DNA from: Bryobacterales bacterium
Lineage (GTDB): Bacteria > Acidobacteriota > Terriglobia > Bryobacterales > Bryobacteraceae
Length of the DNA: 39,421 nucleotides
Assembly (NCBI GenBank): GCA_003166865.1
Contig: PMUP01000023.1
Span: forward strand, 5,295-44,715
Direction: 5' to 3'
Made by a program: the position numbers and the translations under genes. The notes beneath the pieces were generated by a model. That model saw only the letters and a list, made by a program, of their open reading frames with translations. It had not been told where the DNA came from and ran no database searches. Shown here piece by piece: positions 26,110-34,415 of this stretch. Position 1 is the stretch's first letter, and each line of letters begins with the position of its first letter.

Positions 26110-27735
26110 GTGCGCCCACTGATTTTGCTGGCCCTTTCGATCGCTGGCCTGCACGCCGCAGATTTACATCTGATCGACGCGGTGAAGAATGGCGACGCCA
26201 AATCCGCCCAATCGCTTCTCGCACGGCACGCAGACGTCAACGCCGCCGAAGCCGACGGATTCACTGCCCTGCATTGGGCCGCGCAACGCGACAATCTCGA
26301 AATTGCGGACTTGCTGCTTGCCGCGGGCGCCGATGTGAAGGCCGCCTCGCGCTACAACATCACGCCGCTGTCGCTCGCCTGCACCAATGGCGACGCCGCG
26401 CTGATCGACCGGTTCCTCAAAGCCGGCGCCGATCCCAACGCCACTTCCGAGCAAGGCCAAACCGTTCTCATGACCGCCGCCCTCACCGGAAAATTGGATG
26501 CCGTCAAACTGCTGCTCGTCCGCGGCGCCAACGTGAACGCCAAGGAGTCTTGGAAAAGCCAAACCGCGCTCATGTGGGCCGCTTCGGAAGGCAACGCCGA
26601 CGCAGCCGGCATGCTCATCGAGTTCGGCGCTCAAGTCACCGCCAAATCCAACAGCGGCTTCACGCCGCTTCTGTTCGCCGTTCGCAACGGGCACATTGAC
26701 GCCGTCAAGGTCCTGCTCGCCCACGGCGCCAACGTCAACGATGTCGCTCCCGATGGCACCAGCGCACTCGGCATGGCCGCAATCAATGCGTACTACGAAC
26801 TCGCGGTCGTGCTGCTGGATCATGGCGCAAATCCCAATGCTCCCGATCCGCGCGGCTCCGTCTTGCATTCGCTCGCGTGGATCCGCCGCCCCGGTTCCAG
26901 CCCCAGCGCGGGTGCGGGCGGTCCGCCCGTTGGCCCTCCGGTTCAGCAAGGGAAAGTCGATAGCTTGGAACTGGCCAAGGCTCTGCTCGCCCATGGCGCG
27001 AACCCCAACGTCCGCATCGCCTGGAAGGAAATCAAGTACAACCGCGATTTCGGCCAGGTGAAGCTGCCGCCCGATATCCCCATCGGCCGCAAGTACATCA
27101 GCTACGTTGGCGCGACGCCCTTCTACATTGCCGCGCAAAGCGGTGACGCCGCCTACATGCGCGTGCTCGCTTCTGGCGGTGCCGATCCCAAAATGCCCAC
27201 CGTGCAAAACATCACCCCGCTCATGGCCGCTTCCGGCATCGGCTATTGGGATGGCGAAAGCCCGGGCCCCTACGCCGGATGCCCTGAAAGCGAGCGACTG
27301 GACGCCGTCAAGGTTGCGATTGAGCTCGGCAACGACATCAACGCTCACGCCGATTTCGGCGACTACCCGATGGAGGGCGACGGCCAGTACCTGCTCCTGA
27401 ACTATCCGCTGAACATCAACAATATGCCGCCCAATGCCCTCGGCGACGTGCGCTGGTCTGGCGCAACGGCCCTGCACGGCGCGGTCGTCTCGGGGCAAAT
27501 CAACATCGTGAAGTACCTGATCGATCACGGCGCTCAAGTGGACGCCAAGAACCGCCTCGGTTGGACCCCGCTCATGCTCGCCAACGGCGTCTTCGTTTCC
27601 AACACCAAGAAGGAGTTCCCGGAAATCGCCGTGCTGCTCAAGAAGGAGATGGCCGCCCGCGGTCTGCTCCCCGCCGAGCAAGCCGCCACCAGGCTGTCCG
27701 ACACCCCGCAGGCATCAGTCACGCCATCCCACTAG
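26110..27735 (+). CDS. Exported ankyrin-repeat protein
   Basis: A 541-residue protein. Residues 1-17 are a signal peptide (MRPLILLALSIAGLHAA, GTG start). About eight to nine ankyrin repeats follow, for example DGFTALHWAAQRDNLEIADL, GQTVLMTAALTGKLDAVKLL, SGFTPLLFAVRNGHIDAVKV, and SGATALHGAVVSGQINIVKY near the C-terminus. Between about residues 255 and 330 and again from 385 to 450 are non-repeat loops, the first Gly/Pro-rich. Ankyrin proteins bind other proteins; nothing here names the partner. In this setting next to DUF1592 it could be an exported scaffold, which is an inference. The start codon is GTG with a six-base gap from a -10 hexamer, and no Shine-Dalgarno sequence. Confidence 0.9.
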   Translation: MRPLILLALSIAGLHAADLHLIDAVKNGDAKSAQSLLARHADVNAAEADGFTALHWAAQRDNLEIADLLLAAGADVKAASRYNITPLSLACTNGDAALIDRFLKAGADPNATSEQGQTVLMTAALTGKLDAVKLLLVRGANVNAKESWKSQTALMWAASEGNADAAGMLIEFGAQVTAKSNSGFTPLLFAVRNGHIDAVKVLLAHGANVNDVAPDGTSALGMAAINAYYELAVVLLDHGANPNAPDPRGSVLHSLAWIRRPGSSPSAGAGGPPVGPPVQQGKVDSLELAKALLAHGANPNVRIAWKEIKYNRDFGQVKLPPDIPIGRKYISYVGATPFYIAAQSGDAAYMRVLASGGADPKMPTVQNITPLMAASGIGYWDGESPGPYAGCPESERLDAVKVAIELGNDINAHADFGDYPMEGDGQYLLLNYPLNINNMPPNALGDVRWSGATALHGAVVSGQINIVKYLIDHGAQVDAKNRLGWTPLMLANGVFVSNTKKEFPEIAVLLKKEMAARGLLPAEQAATRLSDTPQASVTPSH

Positions 27736-27741
27736 GCGTCA

Positions 27742-27760
27742 GCCCGCGCCAGCAGCGGGC
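27742..27760. terminator. Hairpin between convergent genes
   Basis: GCCCGC and GCGGGC are separated by seven bases and can form a six-base-pair GC stem in the 66-bp gap between the ankyrin gene and the convergent DUF1223 gene. No T-run follows on either side, so factor-independent termination is doubtful. Position alone supports a 3'-end role. Confidence 0.3.
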
Positions 27761-27801
27761 GATGATCCGCCCTTGCTTGAGTATTGCGTCCATGAAAACG
27801 C

Positions 27802-28575
27802 TCAGCTGATCGGATCCTGCAGCGCCGCTCCCAGCACCTTGCCGGGGCCGGCCTCCTGCACAAAAATAATCAGCCGGGTATTTTTGGGATCCGTGCCGGG
27901 TTTCAGTTTGAGCTCGATCGCCCGGCTGAAAGTTTTCCCTTTCTCGATTTTTCCGATCTTCGCAAACTGCTGCACTACGGCTACGTGCATCAGGCGTTTT
28001 CCGCCGTTTTCGCCGCGCAGCACCTGAGACTCCGCATGATCGAGGGCAACCGCTTCGTAGATATCAGCACTGCGTTCCGCTGATCTGCCGTCCACCTCCA
28101 CCTGCGCACGGAGGATCGCCTGTTTGCCGGGATCAATTGCAACCGAAGTGATGGTCACAGGCAGAGTCGAAGCCTTCGCAGCCTGCTCAAACGTTTGGCG
28201 GACTTGCTGTGAGTCACTGAGCTTCAGGTTGACAGTGCCGTTGACGACCACTTGCGGTGTGTACGGACTGTCGATCCGAAAGCCGCGCGCGTAATCGGCC
28301 TGCCGCGCCGTGACCAGAGAGGACGAATACGGATCCTTCCAACCGTCATGGTCCCAGTAATCCACGTGCTCGCTGAGCACAATCAATTGGGCGCCGGCTA
28401 GGGGTTGAGCCTTATCCAGTTGCAGCAGCCACGCATCGGCTGGAGGGCAGCTGGAACAGCCTTCCGCGGTGAACAGCTCCACCAGCACGGGAACTGCGGC
28501 CGTTTTTTCCTCGCCGCCCCAGGAAACCGCTGCGCAGCCTACGACCAGAAAAAAGATGGAAATCGCTCTCTTCAT
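27802..28575 (-). CDS. Exported DUF1223 protein (thioredoxin-like)
   Basis: About 257 residues. MKRAISIFFLVVGCAAVSWG is a signal peptide. The mature N-terminus reads VLVELFTAEGCSSCPPADAW, the DUF1223 hallmark, with a CxxC pair (CSSC) like that of a thioredoxin-fold redox site. DYWDHDGWKDPYSS and YTPQVVVNG are further family blocks. The remaining half resembles a beta-rich C-terminal domain. The protein is likely periplasmic; a disulfide or metal-handling role is an inference from the fold. The frame is open 156 bases further upstream, but the ATG at 28575 gives the signal peptide. It diverges from the MocR gene with 318 bp between them. Confidence 0.85.
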   Translation of the reverse strand: MKRAISIFFLVVGCAAVSWGGEEKTAAVPVLVELFTAEGCSSCPPADAWLLQLDKAQPLAGAQLIVLSEHVDYWDHDGWKDPYSSSLVTARQADYARGFRIDSPYTPQVVVNGTVNLKLSDSQQVRQTFEQAAKASTLPVTITSVAIDPGKQAILRAQVEVDGRSAERSADIYEAVALDHAESQVLRGENGGKRLMHVAVVQQFAKIGKIEKGKTFSRAIELKLKPGTDPKNTRLIIFVQEAGPGKVLGAALQDPIS

Positions 28576-28893
28576 AATTGTGATCCAGTTAAGCTCATAT
28601 CCTTCCCGAATGTTTGGCGACCTGTTTCCAAAAACACTGGGGCCTTCATCCTGCTTCTGCTGAAATCCTAACTCACGCATGTCCAACCGCACAGGGCCAC
28701 TTTGCGATTTCGGGCTGGGCCACTTGCGCAATATCAGAGGTTTGGCATCGGAAGTGCCAGAAGCACGCCCGTCAATTCATTGCGACATCATGAGAACATA
28801 GTACTAACGTTAGAGTTCAACTCGCTCGGCCCCATACCCGAATGGGCCGCATACCCGAATGTGCCACGAATTCTGGGGACTGAAAACGTTGAG
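28576..28893. promoter_or_regulatory. Intergenic regulatory region between DUF1223 and MocR genes
   Basis: This 318-bp gap is one of the two longest in the window. It contains a perfect 10-bp palindrome CTAACGTTAG (28804-28813) and a direct repeat CATACCCGAATG at 28833-28844 and 28850-28861 (17-bp period). MocR/GabR regulators are known to bind direct repeats, with ATACCA in GabR of Bacillus subtilis, so ATACCC repeats next to a MocR gene are a reasonable operator candidate. I could not place a convincing -35/-10 pair, and no RNA element is recognised. Confidence 0.45.
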
Positions 28894-30372
28894 ATGAGCC
28901 GAACCACTCCCTATCAACTCGTGTTGCCGCCAAGAACGTCGAGCGTGCCGTCGTCTCACTGGCTTCGCGAGGCCTTGCGGTCCGGCATCCTATCCGGAAT
29001 GCTCCGCCCGGGTCAGCGCATGCCTGCGACGCGCGAGCTTGCGCGGCACTACGGCCTCTCTCGCGGGACCGTGCTTGCCGCGATAGATGACCTCAAGGCT
29101 GAGGGATACGTCCGCGGCGCGCCAGGCTCTGGGACCTTCGTGTGCGATCTCCTGCCGGAGGAGCTCATGCGCAGCAGAGCGCCATCGGCACCCCGGAAAA
29201 AAGCGCCCGCAGGCGAATTCCCCCGACTTTCCGACTACGCGATGCGGGTGAAGCCTGTCCCTTATTTTGCAAACCCTACAAGCCTCGCTTTTCGTACAAA
29301 TTTACCTGCCCTCGACCTTTTTCCGACAACTCTATGGGCCCAAGTGGCGTCCCGCCGGCTGCGTCGAGTCTCGACCAGCGACCTGCTTGGCTGCAGCACC
29401 AGCGGCTACCAGCCTTTACGACAGGTCTTAGCAGGGTATCTTCGAGCGGAAAGGGGGGTGAGATGCGAAACCGAGCAGATCGTAATTGTCTCGGGAATTC
29501 AGGAGGCTTTCGACCTTGTAGCTAGATTGCTACTGAATCCAGGGGACCGGGTGTTGCTGGAGGACCCCGGTTTTCAAGGCGCCTATGCGGCTTTTGAAGC
29601 GGCGGGAGCCAGTCTCGTATCCATTCCCATCGATGCGGAAGGCGCGGCTCCCGGCAGGCATGATTTCCGCAATGCTCGATTGATGTATGTCACGCCGGGC
29701 CACCAGTTCCCAACAGGAATTACGATGGCGCATCGAAGACGTGTCGAAATTCTTCGTCACGCGCGCGAATCGGGAACGATGATCCTGGAAGACGATTACG
29801 ACAGCGAATATCGCTATTCGGGACATCCCATCCCCGCCATGCAGGGTATCGACCGGGATAACCTGGTTATCTTCACGGGCGGTTTTAACAAGGTGCTGTT
29901 TCCTTCCCTTCGGATGGCGTACATCGTCTTACCTCCCCCGCTGTTGGAGAACTTCGTGATGATCAAGGCCCTGCTCAGTCGGCATCACTCGGTTTTTGAT
30001 CAAACCGTGGTCTGCGATTTTATCGAACAAGGGCACTTTGGGCGCCATCTTAGACGCATGCGAAAGATATATGCAGAACGCTTGCAGGCGCTCTCGCATC
30101 ACGCGAGTCGACACCTTTCCGGTGTCCTAAGACTGTCGGATATTGAAGCCGGCCTTCAAACCATTGGATGGCTGAAGACCGGGATTCTCGCCGAAGACGC
30201 TGCCTTCGCGGCCGCAAAAAGAAGAATTGATGTAGTGCCTCTGAGCAGATACTGCCACGCCTCGCACCTTGAAGAAGGGATACAGATTGGATTTGCAGCT
30301 GTTGACGAAGCGTCGATTGCAAAAGGAATATTGGGTTTAGCAGAAGCAGTGCACAGCGTGGACCGCGCGTAA
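28894..30372 (+). CDS. MocR-type transcriptional regulator (GntR winged helix fused to aminotransferase)
   Basis: About 492 residues. The N-terminal GntR domain (about residues 20-90) has the winged-helix signature LREALRSGILSGMLRPGQRM, PATRELARHYGLSRGTV and EGYVRGAPGSGTFV. The C-terminal fold-type I domain (about residues 120-490) carries the PLP site FTGGFNKVLFPSLRM with Lys333, and LEDPGFQGAY and DDYDSEYRY. Such proteins use PLP as a cofactor or effector sensor and usually regulate a neighbouring operon. The ATG at 28894 fits the domain start; the upstream open frame lacks similarity. Base use looks less GC-biased than in the flanking genes, with codons such as TTA, AGA and ATA, which could mean transfer. 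The hydrolase after a four-base gap is the likely operon partner. Confidence 0.92.
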   Translation: MSRTTPYQLVLPPRTSSVPSSHWLREALRSGILSGMLRPGQRMPATRELARHYGLSRGTVLAAIDDLKAEGYVRGAPGSGTFVCDLLPEELMRSRAPSAPRKKAPAGEFPRLSDYAMRVKPVPYFANPTSLAFRTNLPALDLFPTTLWAQVASRRLRRVSTSDLLGCSTSGYQPLRQVLAGYLRAERGVRCETEQIVIVSGIQEAFDLVARLLLNPGDRVLLEDPGFQGAYAAFEAAGASLVSIPIDAEGAAPGRHDFRNARLMYVTPGHQFPTGITMAHRRRVEILRHARESGTMILEDDYDSEYRYSGHPIPAMQGIDRDNLVIFTGGFNKVLFPSLRMAYIVLPPPLLENFVMIKALLSRHHSVFDQTVVCDFIEQGHFGRHLRRMRKIYAERLQALSHHASRHLSGVLRLSDIEAGLQTIGWLKTGILAEDAAFAAAKRRIDVVPLSRYCHASHLEEGIQIGFAAVDEASIAKGILGLAEAVHSVDRA

Positions 30373-30376
30373 CGCG

Positions 30377-31258
30377 ATGACCGCCTCCGTCGGCTGCCGC
30401 GCCTTCGAGCTGTTCGACGAGAAAATGGGCATGCCATTCCCCATGCTCGTGATGTATCCGAGCAACTCGCCCGAGCAGCCCGAGAAGCTGGGGCCCTACA
30501 CGCTGAACGTGGCCATGGACACGCCCATCGCACCCGGATCCTCGCCGCTCATCGTCATCTCCCACGGGTCCGGCGGATCGCACTTGGTCTACCGCACCCT
30601 CGCGGCGCATCTAGCGCGGAACGGCTTCGTCGTCGCGATGCCCGAGCACCCGCGTAACAACCGAAATAATAATGATCTGGAGAACACCGCTGCGAACCTA
30701 GCCAACCGGCCGCGCCACATCCGCCTGGTGATCGACTGGGCATTCTCCAGCGATGCGTTTCGCTCTTGCTTGATTCCCGGCACGGTGGCCATCGTCGGAA
30801 ACTCGATGGGCGGTTATACGGCCTTAGCCATCGCTGGTGGAATCCCTACGACGTTCCCGCGGGAATCGCCGGATCGCCAACTCCGGCAGATTGACGTAAC
30901 TCCGGACCACCGCGTGAAGGCCCTGGTCTTGTTGGCTCCGGCGGCTGCCTGGTTCATGGCGCCAGGCGCCTTGCGTCGCGTGCGAATCCCCATTCTCCTG
31001 TGGACCGCCGAGAAGGATTCCTACACTCCCGAGTTCCACGCCGAAATCATCAAGGCAGGCGTCCCAGATCCAGCGCTTATCGAACACAGGATCGCAGCCA
31101 ACGCTGGACACTTCTCCTTCTTGAGCCCCTTCCCCGAGGCCATGACCAACCCTGCGTTTCTCCCGTCCGAGGACCCGGAAGGTTTCGATCGCGAGCGCTT
31201 TCAGCAAGAGCTGAACGCCGGAATTCTTGAGTTCCTCAACCGCGTCACCCTCACTTGA
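30377..31258 (+). CDS. Alpha/beta hydrolase, dienelactone-hydrolase-like
   Basis: A 293-residue alpha/beta hydrolase. The nucleophile elbow is GNSMGG (Ser143), the acid is probably Asp214 in TAEKDSY, and His245 is in NAGHFSF. An oxyanion HGSGGS segment lies at about residues 63-68. There is no signal peptide. The substrate is unknown; similarity to predicted dienelactone hydrolases and platelet-activating-factor acetylhydrolase-like proteins is only by pattern. It starts four bases after the MocR gene, so it is probably co-regulated by it. The 3' end overlaps the convergent kinase gene by eight bases. Confidence 0.85.
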   Translation: MTASVGCRAFELFDEKMGMPFPMLVMYPSNSPEQPEKLGPYTLNVAMDTPIAPGSSPLIVISHGSGGSHLVYRTLAAHLARNGFVVAMPEHPRNNRNNNDLENTAANLANRPRHIRLVIDWAFSSDAFRSCLIPGTVAIVGNSMGGYTALAIAGGIPTTFPRESPDRQLRQIDVTPDHRVKALVLLAPAAAWFMAPGALRRVRIPILLWTAEKDSYTPEFHAEIIKAGVPDPALIEHRIAANAGHFSFLSPFPEAMTNPAFLPSEDPEGFDRERFQQELNAGILEFLNRVTLT

Positions 31259-33863
31259 TCGCGCTCTGCCAATTCAGCACCACCGTCAGAGGAGTTGCCG
31301 TGGCCTCATCCAGCGCGGTGTTGATTAGAAATCGTTGGCCGTCCCCAGAAATGTCCCAACGCCACGCTACCCCCGCGCCGGCGCCTACTCCACCCAGAAC
31401 CGGCGCGCGGAACAGTGCTTTTGGAACGCTGGGCTGGAATGTTCCTCCCGTCGTTGTAACGCTGACGGCCATCAGCATACTGTCCGGCGCGAAATAGAAC
31501 AGCTCCTTGCCGTCGCGCGACCAGCGTGGCTGGCTGCCTCCGCCATTCGACACCGGCCATTTCCCGCCGGTCGACACCGGAAACGGCTGCACATAGACTT
31601 CCCTCTTCCCCGATTCATTGGAAGTGTAGACCACCCAGTGCCCGTCCGGCGAGAACTTGGCCTGCCCTTCGTTAAACGGCGTCGTCAGATACGGAACCGG
31701 CTTGCGGTCCCCTTGCAAGGGAAGCACCCATAAGTCGCTGCCCGTGCTTTTCCCCTGTTGAGCGAAAATTATGAAACGACCGTCACGCGACCAATCCAGC
31801 GGTGTCTTGACATCGTCGGCATGGAACAGCAGCTCCCCTTGGCTGGCGCCGTTGGCGGGTTTGCGATACAGGTCGACTGACTGGCCTCCGCCGGGTGCGT
31901 ACACAATCTGCGTGCCATCCGGCGACCAGGTCGCGTTGCCCGCGCCCCCGCCCTCGAAGGTAAGCCGCGTGTTGACGTTGCGCGCCAGATCCAGCATCCA
32001 TACCACCCACGTCCCTTTTTCATCCATCCGGCCTTCCGCCACTTGTGTTCCGTCCGGCGAGAGCGACATCTCGTCGCGCGTCGCAGACTCTCCCGCGTGG
32101 CCCACCACTTTCCCCTCCCGGTCATACCAGGTCAATTGCCGTTTCTCGCCTCCCGTGGCCACGTGCGCCAGCACGCCGTTGCTCGAAATTGAAAACAAAC
32201 CGCCGAATGTGTTCGTACTCACCCGGTCGGCCAATTGAATCGCGCGTCCGGTAAGTTCCAAACGGCCCGCATCGAACCGCTGAGCCATCAGCGCCTCTCC
32301 CCGCAAAAAGAATAGGTACCCGCCGCCCGCCCCAGCACTTGGAGCAACGTACACGGCCCCGGCTGGACTCGCCATCAAACGCTTCTGTCCCTGTTCCGCC
32401 GGCCTGGCGTCCAGCGAGCCGGTGTAGACTCCACTGCTGTCCTTACCCGTCATGACCCGGTAATACAGGAAATGTTTTCCGTCCGGCAGGAAGAATGGAT
32501 AGATCTGCGCCACCTCACCCTGTTTCGAGTCCAGCACTGTTACCGGGGACGCCTCTCCGCCGGAGGCCGAAACCCGATTAATGGCGCCTGCGCTTCCAAA
32601 AAGAATCACGTCCTGGCGGCTCCAGGAAATTCCGGCCGCCGGGTTGGTGTAAGTCGCCAGGTTCTGCGGGGCCCCTCCCGCGATATCGAGTTTCTTGAGA
32701 TTCCCTCCCGCCAGAAAGGCGACAGACTGGCTGTCCGGCGACCAGGCCGCGCCGAGGTTCACTCCCTCGGTTCCCGGCAATTCGCGCAACTGGAGGGAGT
32801 CCATTTGGCGCAGCCACAAAGCGTTGTGTCCATCCGCGCCCCGCGCGTCGAAAACCAATTTGCGTCCGTCCGGCGAAATGCTGAACATGTTGAGCGAGCT
32901 CTTAGCCGGTGGAAAGATTTCAAACCGCACCGGGACGGCCACCGGCGGCTTTTCCCGAAAATGCACGAACGCCAGCGCGCCGGTGCTCAGCAGCAACACC
33001 GCCGCCACTGCCGGCCACAGCCATTCAGCCTTGCGCGGAGGTGGAAGCTCCGGCGCCCCGCTCGCAACCGCCGCCGGCGCTCCCTCCAGCAGCCTCCAAA
33101 CATCCCCGATATCCCGCAACCGTTTTCGCGGATCTTTCTGCAGACACTCCACCAGCAACCGCTGGACGCTGTGAGGCGCATCGCTGAGATCGGGCTCATC
33201 GCGAATCACCTTGGCCAGCATCTCGCCCGCGTCTTCGCCGCCAAACAGCCGCTTGCCGGTAATCAGTTCGTGGAGCACCACGCCAAAGGCGAAGATATCA
33301 GCCCGCTTGTCGGTAGCCTTGCCGCGCGCCTGCTCGGGAGCCATGTAGGACGCAGTCCCCAGGATCATGCCCGCTTCGGTCATGCCGATCGTAAACGTGG
33401 GCGAGCGCTCTCCGCTGCCGCTGGTAGTCGCCGCCACCTTGGCGAGTCCGAAGTCCAGCACCTTCACCGTGCCGTCCGGCTTGATCTTTATGTTGGCCGG
33501 CTTCAGGTCGCGATGCGTGATGCCTCTTTCGTGCGCCGCCTCCAGCGCGTCCGCGATCTGCCGTGCGATGCGCAGAGCTTCGTCGAGCGGCATCGGCCCT
33601 TTCGGCGATTCACCCTCGATGTACTCCATCACCAGGTAATTCGGACCCACGTCGTGCAGCGTGCAAATGTTGGGATGATTTAGCGCCGCGACCGCCCGCG
33701 CCTCCAGCTCGAAGCGCTCCGTGAACCGCTCGTTGGAGATTTTGATCGCTACAATCCGGTCCAGCCGCGTGTCGCGAGCTTTGTAGACTTCGCCCATCCC
33801 GCCCGCGCCGATGGGCTCGAGGATTTCGTAAGGACCAAGCAAATTTCCAATGGAGAGCGGCAT
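31251..33863 (-). CDS. Transmembrane Ser/Thr protein kinase with TolB-like sensor domain
   Basis: An intact 870-residue protein. Residues 11-260 are a Hanks-type kinase with GAGGMGEVY, Lys41, HRDLKPAN (Asp119), DFG (Asp137) and APEQ. A Pro-rich linker follows, then a transmembrane helix at about 281-302 (WLWPAVAAVLLLSTGALAFV). From about 310 to the end are TolB/WD40-like repeats (SPDGRKLVF, SPDSQSVAF, SPDGTQIVYAPGG, SPDGHWVVYTS), which should face the periplasm. The arrangement suggests a periplasmic ligand controlling cytoplasmic phosphorylation; substrates are unknown. The same layout is seen, broken, at 1501-4122. The ATG sits at 33863 and TAAACT lies about 14 bases upstream. Confidence 0.94.
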   Translation of the reverse strand: MPLSIGNLLGPYEILEPIGAGGMGEVYKARDTRLDRIVAIKISNERFTERFELEARAVAALNHPNICTLHDVGPNYLVMEYIEGESPKGPMPLDEALRIARQIADALEAAHERGITHRDLKPANIKIKPDGTVKVLDFGLAKVAATTSGSGERSPTFTIGMTEAGMILGTASYMAPEQARGKATDKRADIFAFGVVLHELITGKRLFGGEDAGEMLAKVIRDEPDLSDAPHSVQRLLVECLQKDPRKRLRDIGDVWRLLEGAPAAVASGAPELPPPRKAEWLWPAVAAVLLLSTGALAFVHFREKPPVAVPVRFEIFPPAKSSLNMFSISPDGRKLVFDARGADGHNALWLRQMDSLQLRELPGTEGVNLGAAWSPDSQSVAFLAGGNLKKLDIAGGAPQNLATYTNPAAGISWSRQDVILFGSAGAINRVSASGGEASPVTVLDSKQGEVAQIYPFFLPDGKHFLYYRVMTGKDSSGVYTGSLDARPAEQGQKRLMASPAGAVYVAPSAGAGGGYLFFLRGEALMAQRFDAGRLELTGRAIQLADRVSTNTFGGLFSISSNGVLAHVATGGEKRQLTWYDREGKVVGHAGESATRDEMSLSPDGTQVAEGRMDEKGTWVVWMLDLARNVNTRLTFEGGGAGNATWSPDGTQIVYAPGGGQSVDLYRKPANGASQGELLFHADDVKTPLDWSRDGRFIIFAQQGKSTGSDLWVLPLQGDRKPVPYLTTPFNEGQAKFSPDGHWVVYTSNESGKREVYVQPFPVSTGGKWPVSNGGGSQPRWSRDGKELFYFAPDSMLMAVSVTTTGGTFQPSVPKALFRAPVLGGVGAGAGVAWRWDISGDGQRFLINTALDEATATPLTVVLNWQSAIK

Positions 33864-33897
33864 ATGTGGGATTCAGTCCAGTTTACCCGAAACCGCT

Positions 33898-34012
33898 TAC
33901 TGAACCGCGACTGACTGAACCGCGACCGTGACCTCTACTGAACCGCGACTGACTGAACCGCGACCGTGACCTCTACTGAACCGCGACTTACTGAACCGCG
34001 ACCGTGAGGGAG
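33898..34012. repeat. 38-bp tandem repeat array (about three units)
   Basis: Two perfect 38-bp units (33898-33935 and 33936-33973) and a third that changes at one base and then diverges (33974-34012). Each unit contains two copies of CTGAACCGCGAC, spaced 15 and 23 bases, so the dodecamer occurs six times. The third unit ends in GAACCGCGACCGTGAGGGAG, which recurs exactly at 38271-38290. The units abut without unique spacers. The array lies in the 5' flank of the kinase gene and downstream of the PadR remnant and M28 peptidase; a regulatory function is not shown. Confidence 0.92.
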
Positions 34013-34109
34013 CGTTCCGCGCGCTACTGCGCCGCCAACGTCACCTCTTCACGTGACATGCGGCTTCGATACCGCTTTCTATTTCTTGCCCCAGCTCATG
34101 TTTGTATCT

Positions 34110-34415
34110 CTAGACAGCTTCGATGACCAGCCCAATCGCGTTCGAGAGCCGGCGCCATTGCTCGAGTTCCGCCTTCAGCCGCGTGCGTCCAGCCGCCGTC
34201 AGCGAATAGAACTTCGCGCGGCGATTGTTCTCCGAATCCTTCCACTCGGCCTGAATCCAGCCCTGGTGCTCCAGACGATGCAAAGCGGGGTACAGCGAGC
34301 CCTATTGAACCTGCAGCACGCTTTTGGAGACTTGCACAATGCGCTTCGCTATCGCCCACCCGTTCATCGGCTCCAGCGAAAGCGTCTTCAGAATCAGCAG
34401 GTCAAGCGTGCCTAC
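34110..34415 (-). pseudogene. PadR-family transcriptional regulator with an in-frame stop
   Basis: Read on the minus strand, the translation is GTLDLLILKTLSLEPMNGWA, then KRIVQVSKSVLQVQ, a TAG at 34302-34304, and then [20 protein letters not shown] and [20 protein letters not shown], ending at 34110. This is a near-complete PadR winged-helix protein: dimerising helix, then the [12 protein letters not shown] recognition region. The stop falls where the family has Gln (CAG to TAG would be a single C-to-T change). The N-terminal residues are also missing, since the frame begins inside the last codons of the M28 peptidase gene with no start codon. It is a recent-looking nonsense allele. PadR genes of this kind usually sit beside a transporter; here none remains. 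Confidence 0.82.

Noticed and set aside
26164-27681. 505-residue minus-strand frame inside the ankyrin gene
   Set aside because: It mirrors the ankyrin repeats on the opposite strand and shows repeated shadow phrases; it has no signal or domain.
33898-34012. Possible CRISPR array
   Set aside because: The 38-bp units abut head to tail with no unique spacers, and no cas genes are near.
34036-34058. GTCAC/GTGAC inverted repeat with CACGTG
   Set aside because: The five-base stem is too short to stand out in this composition, and no gene arrangement supports it as an operator or terminator.
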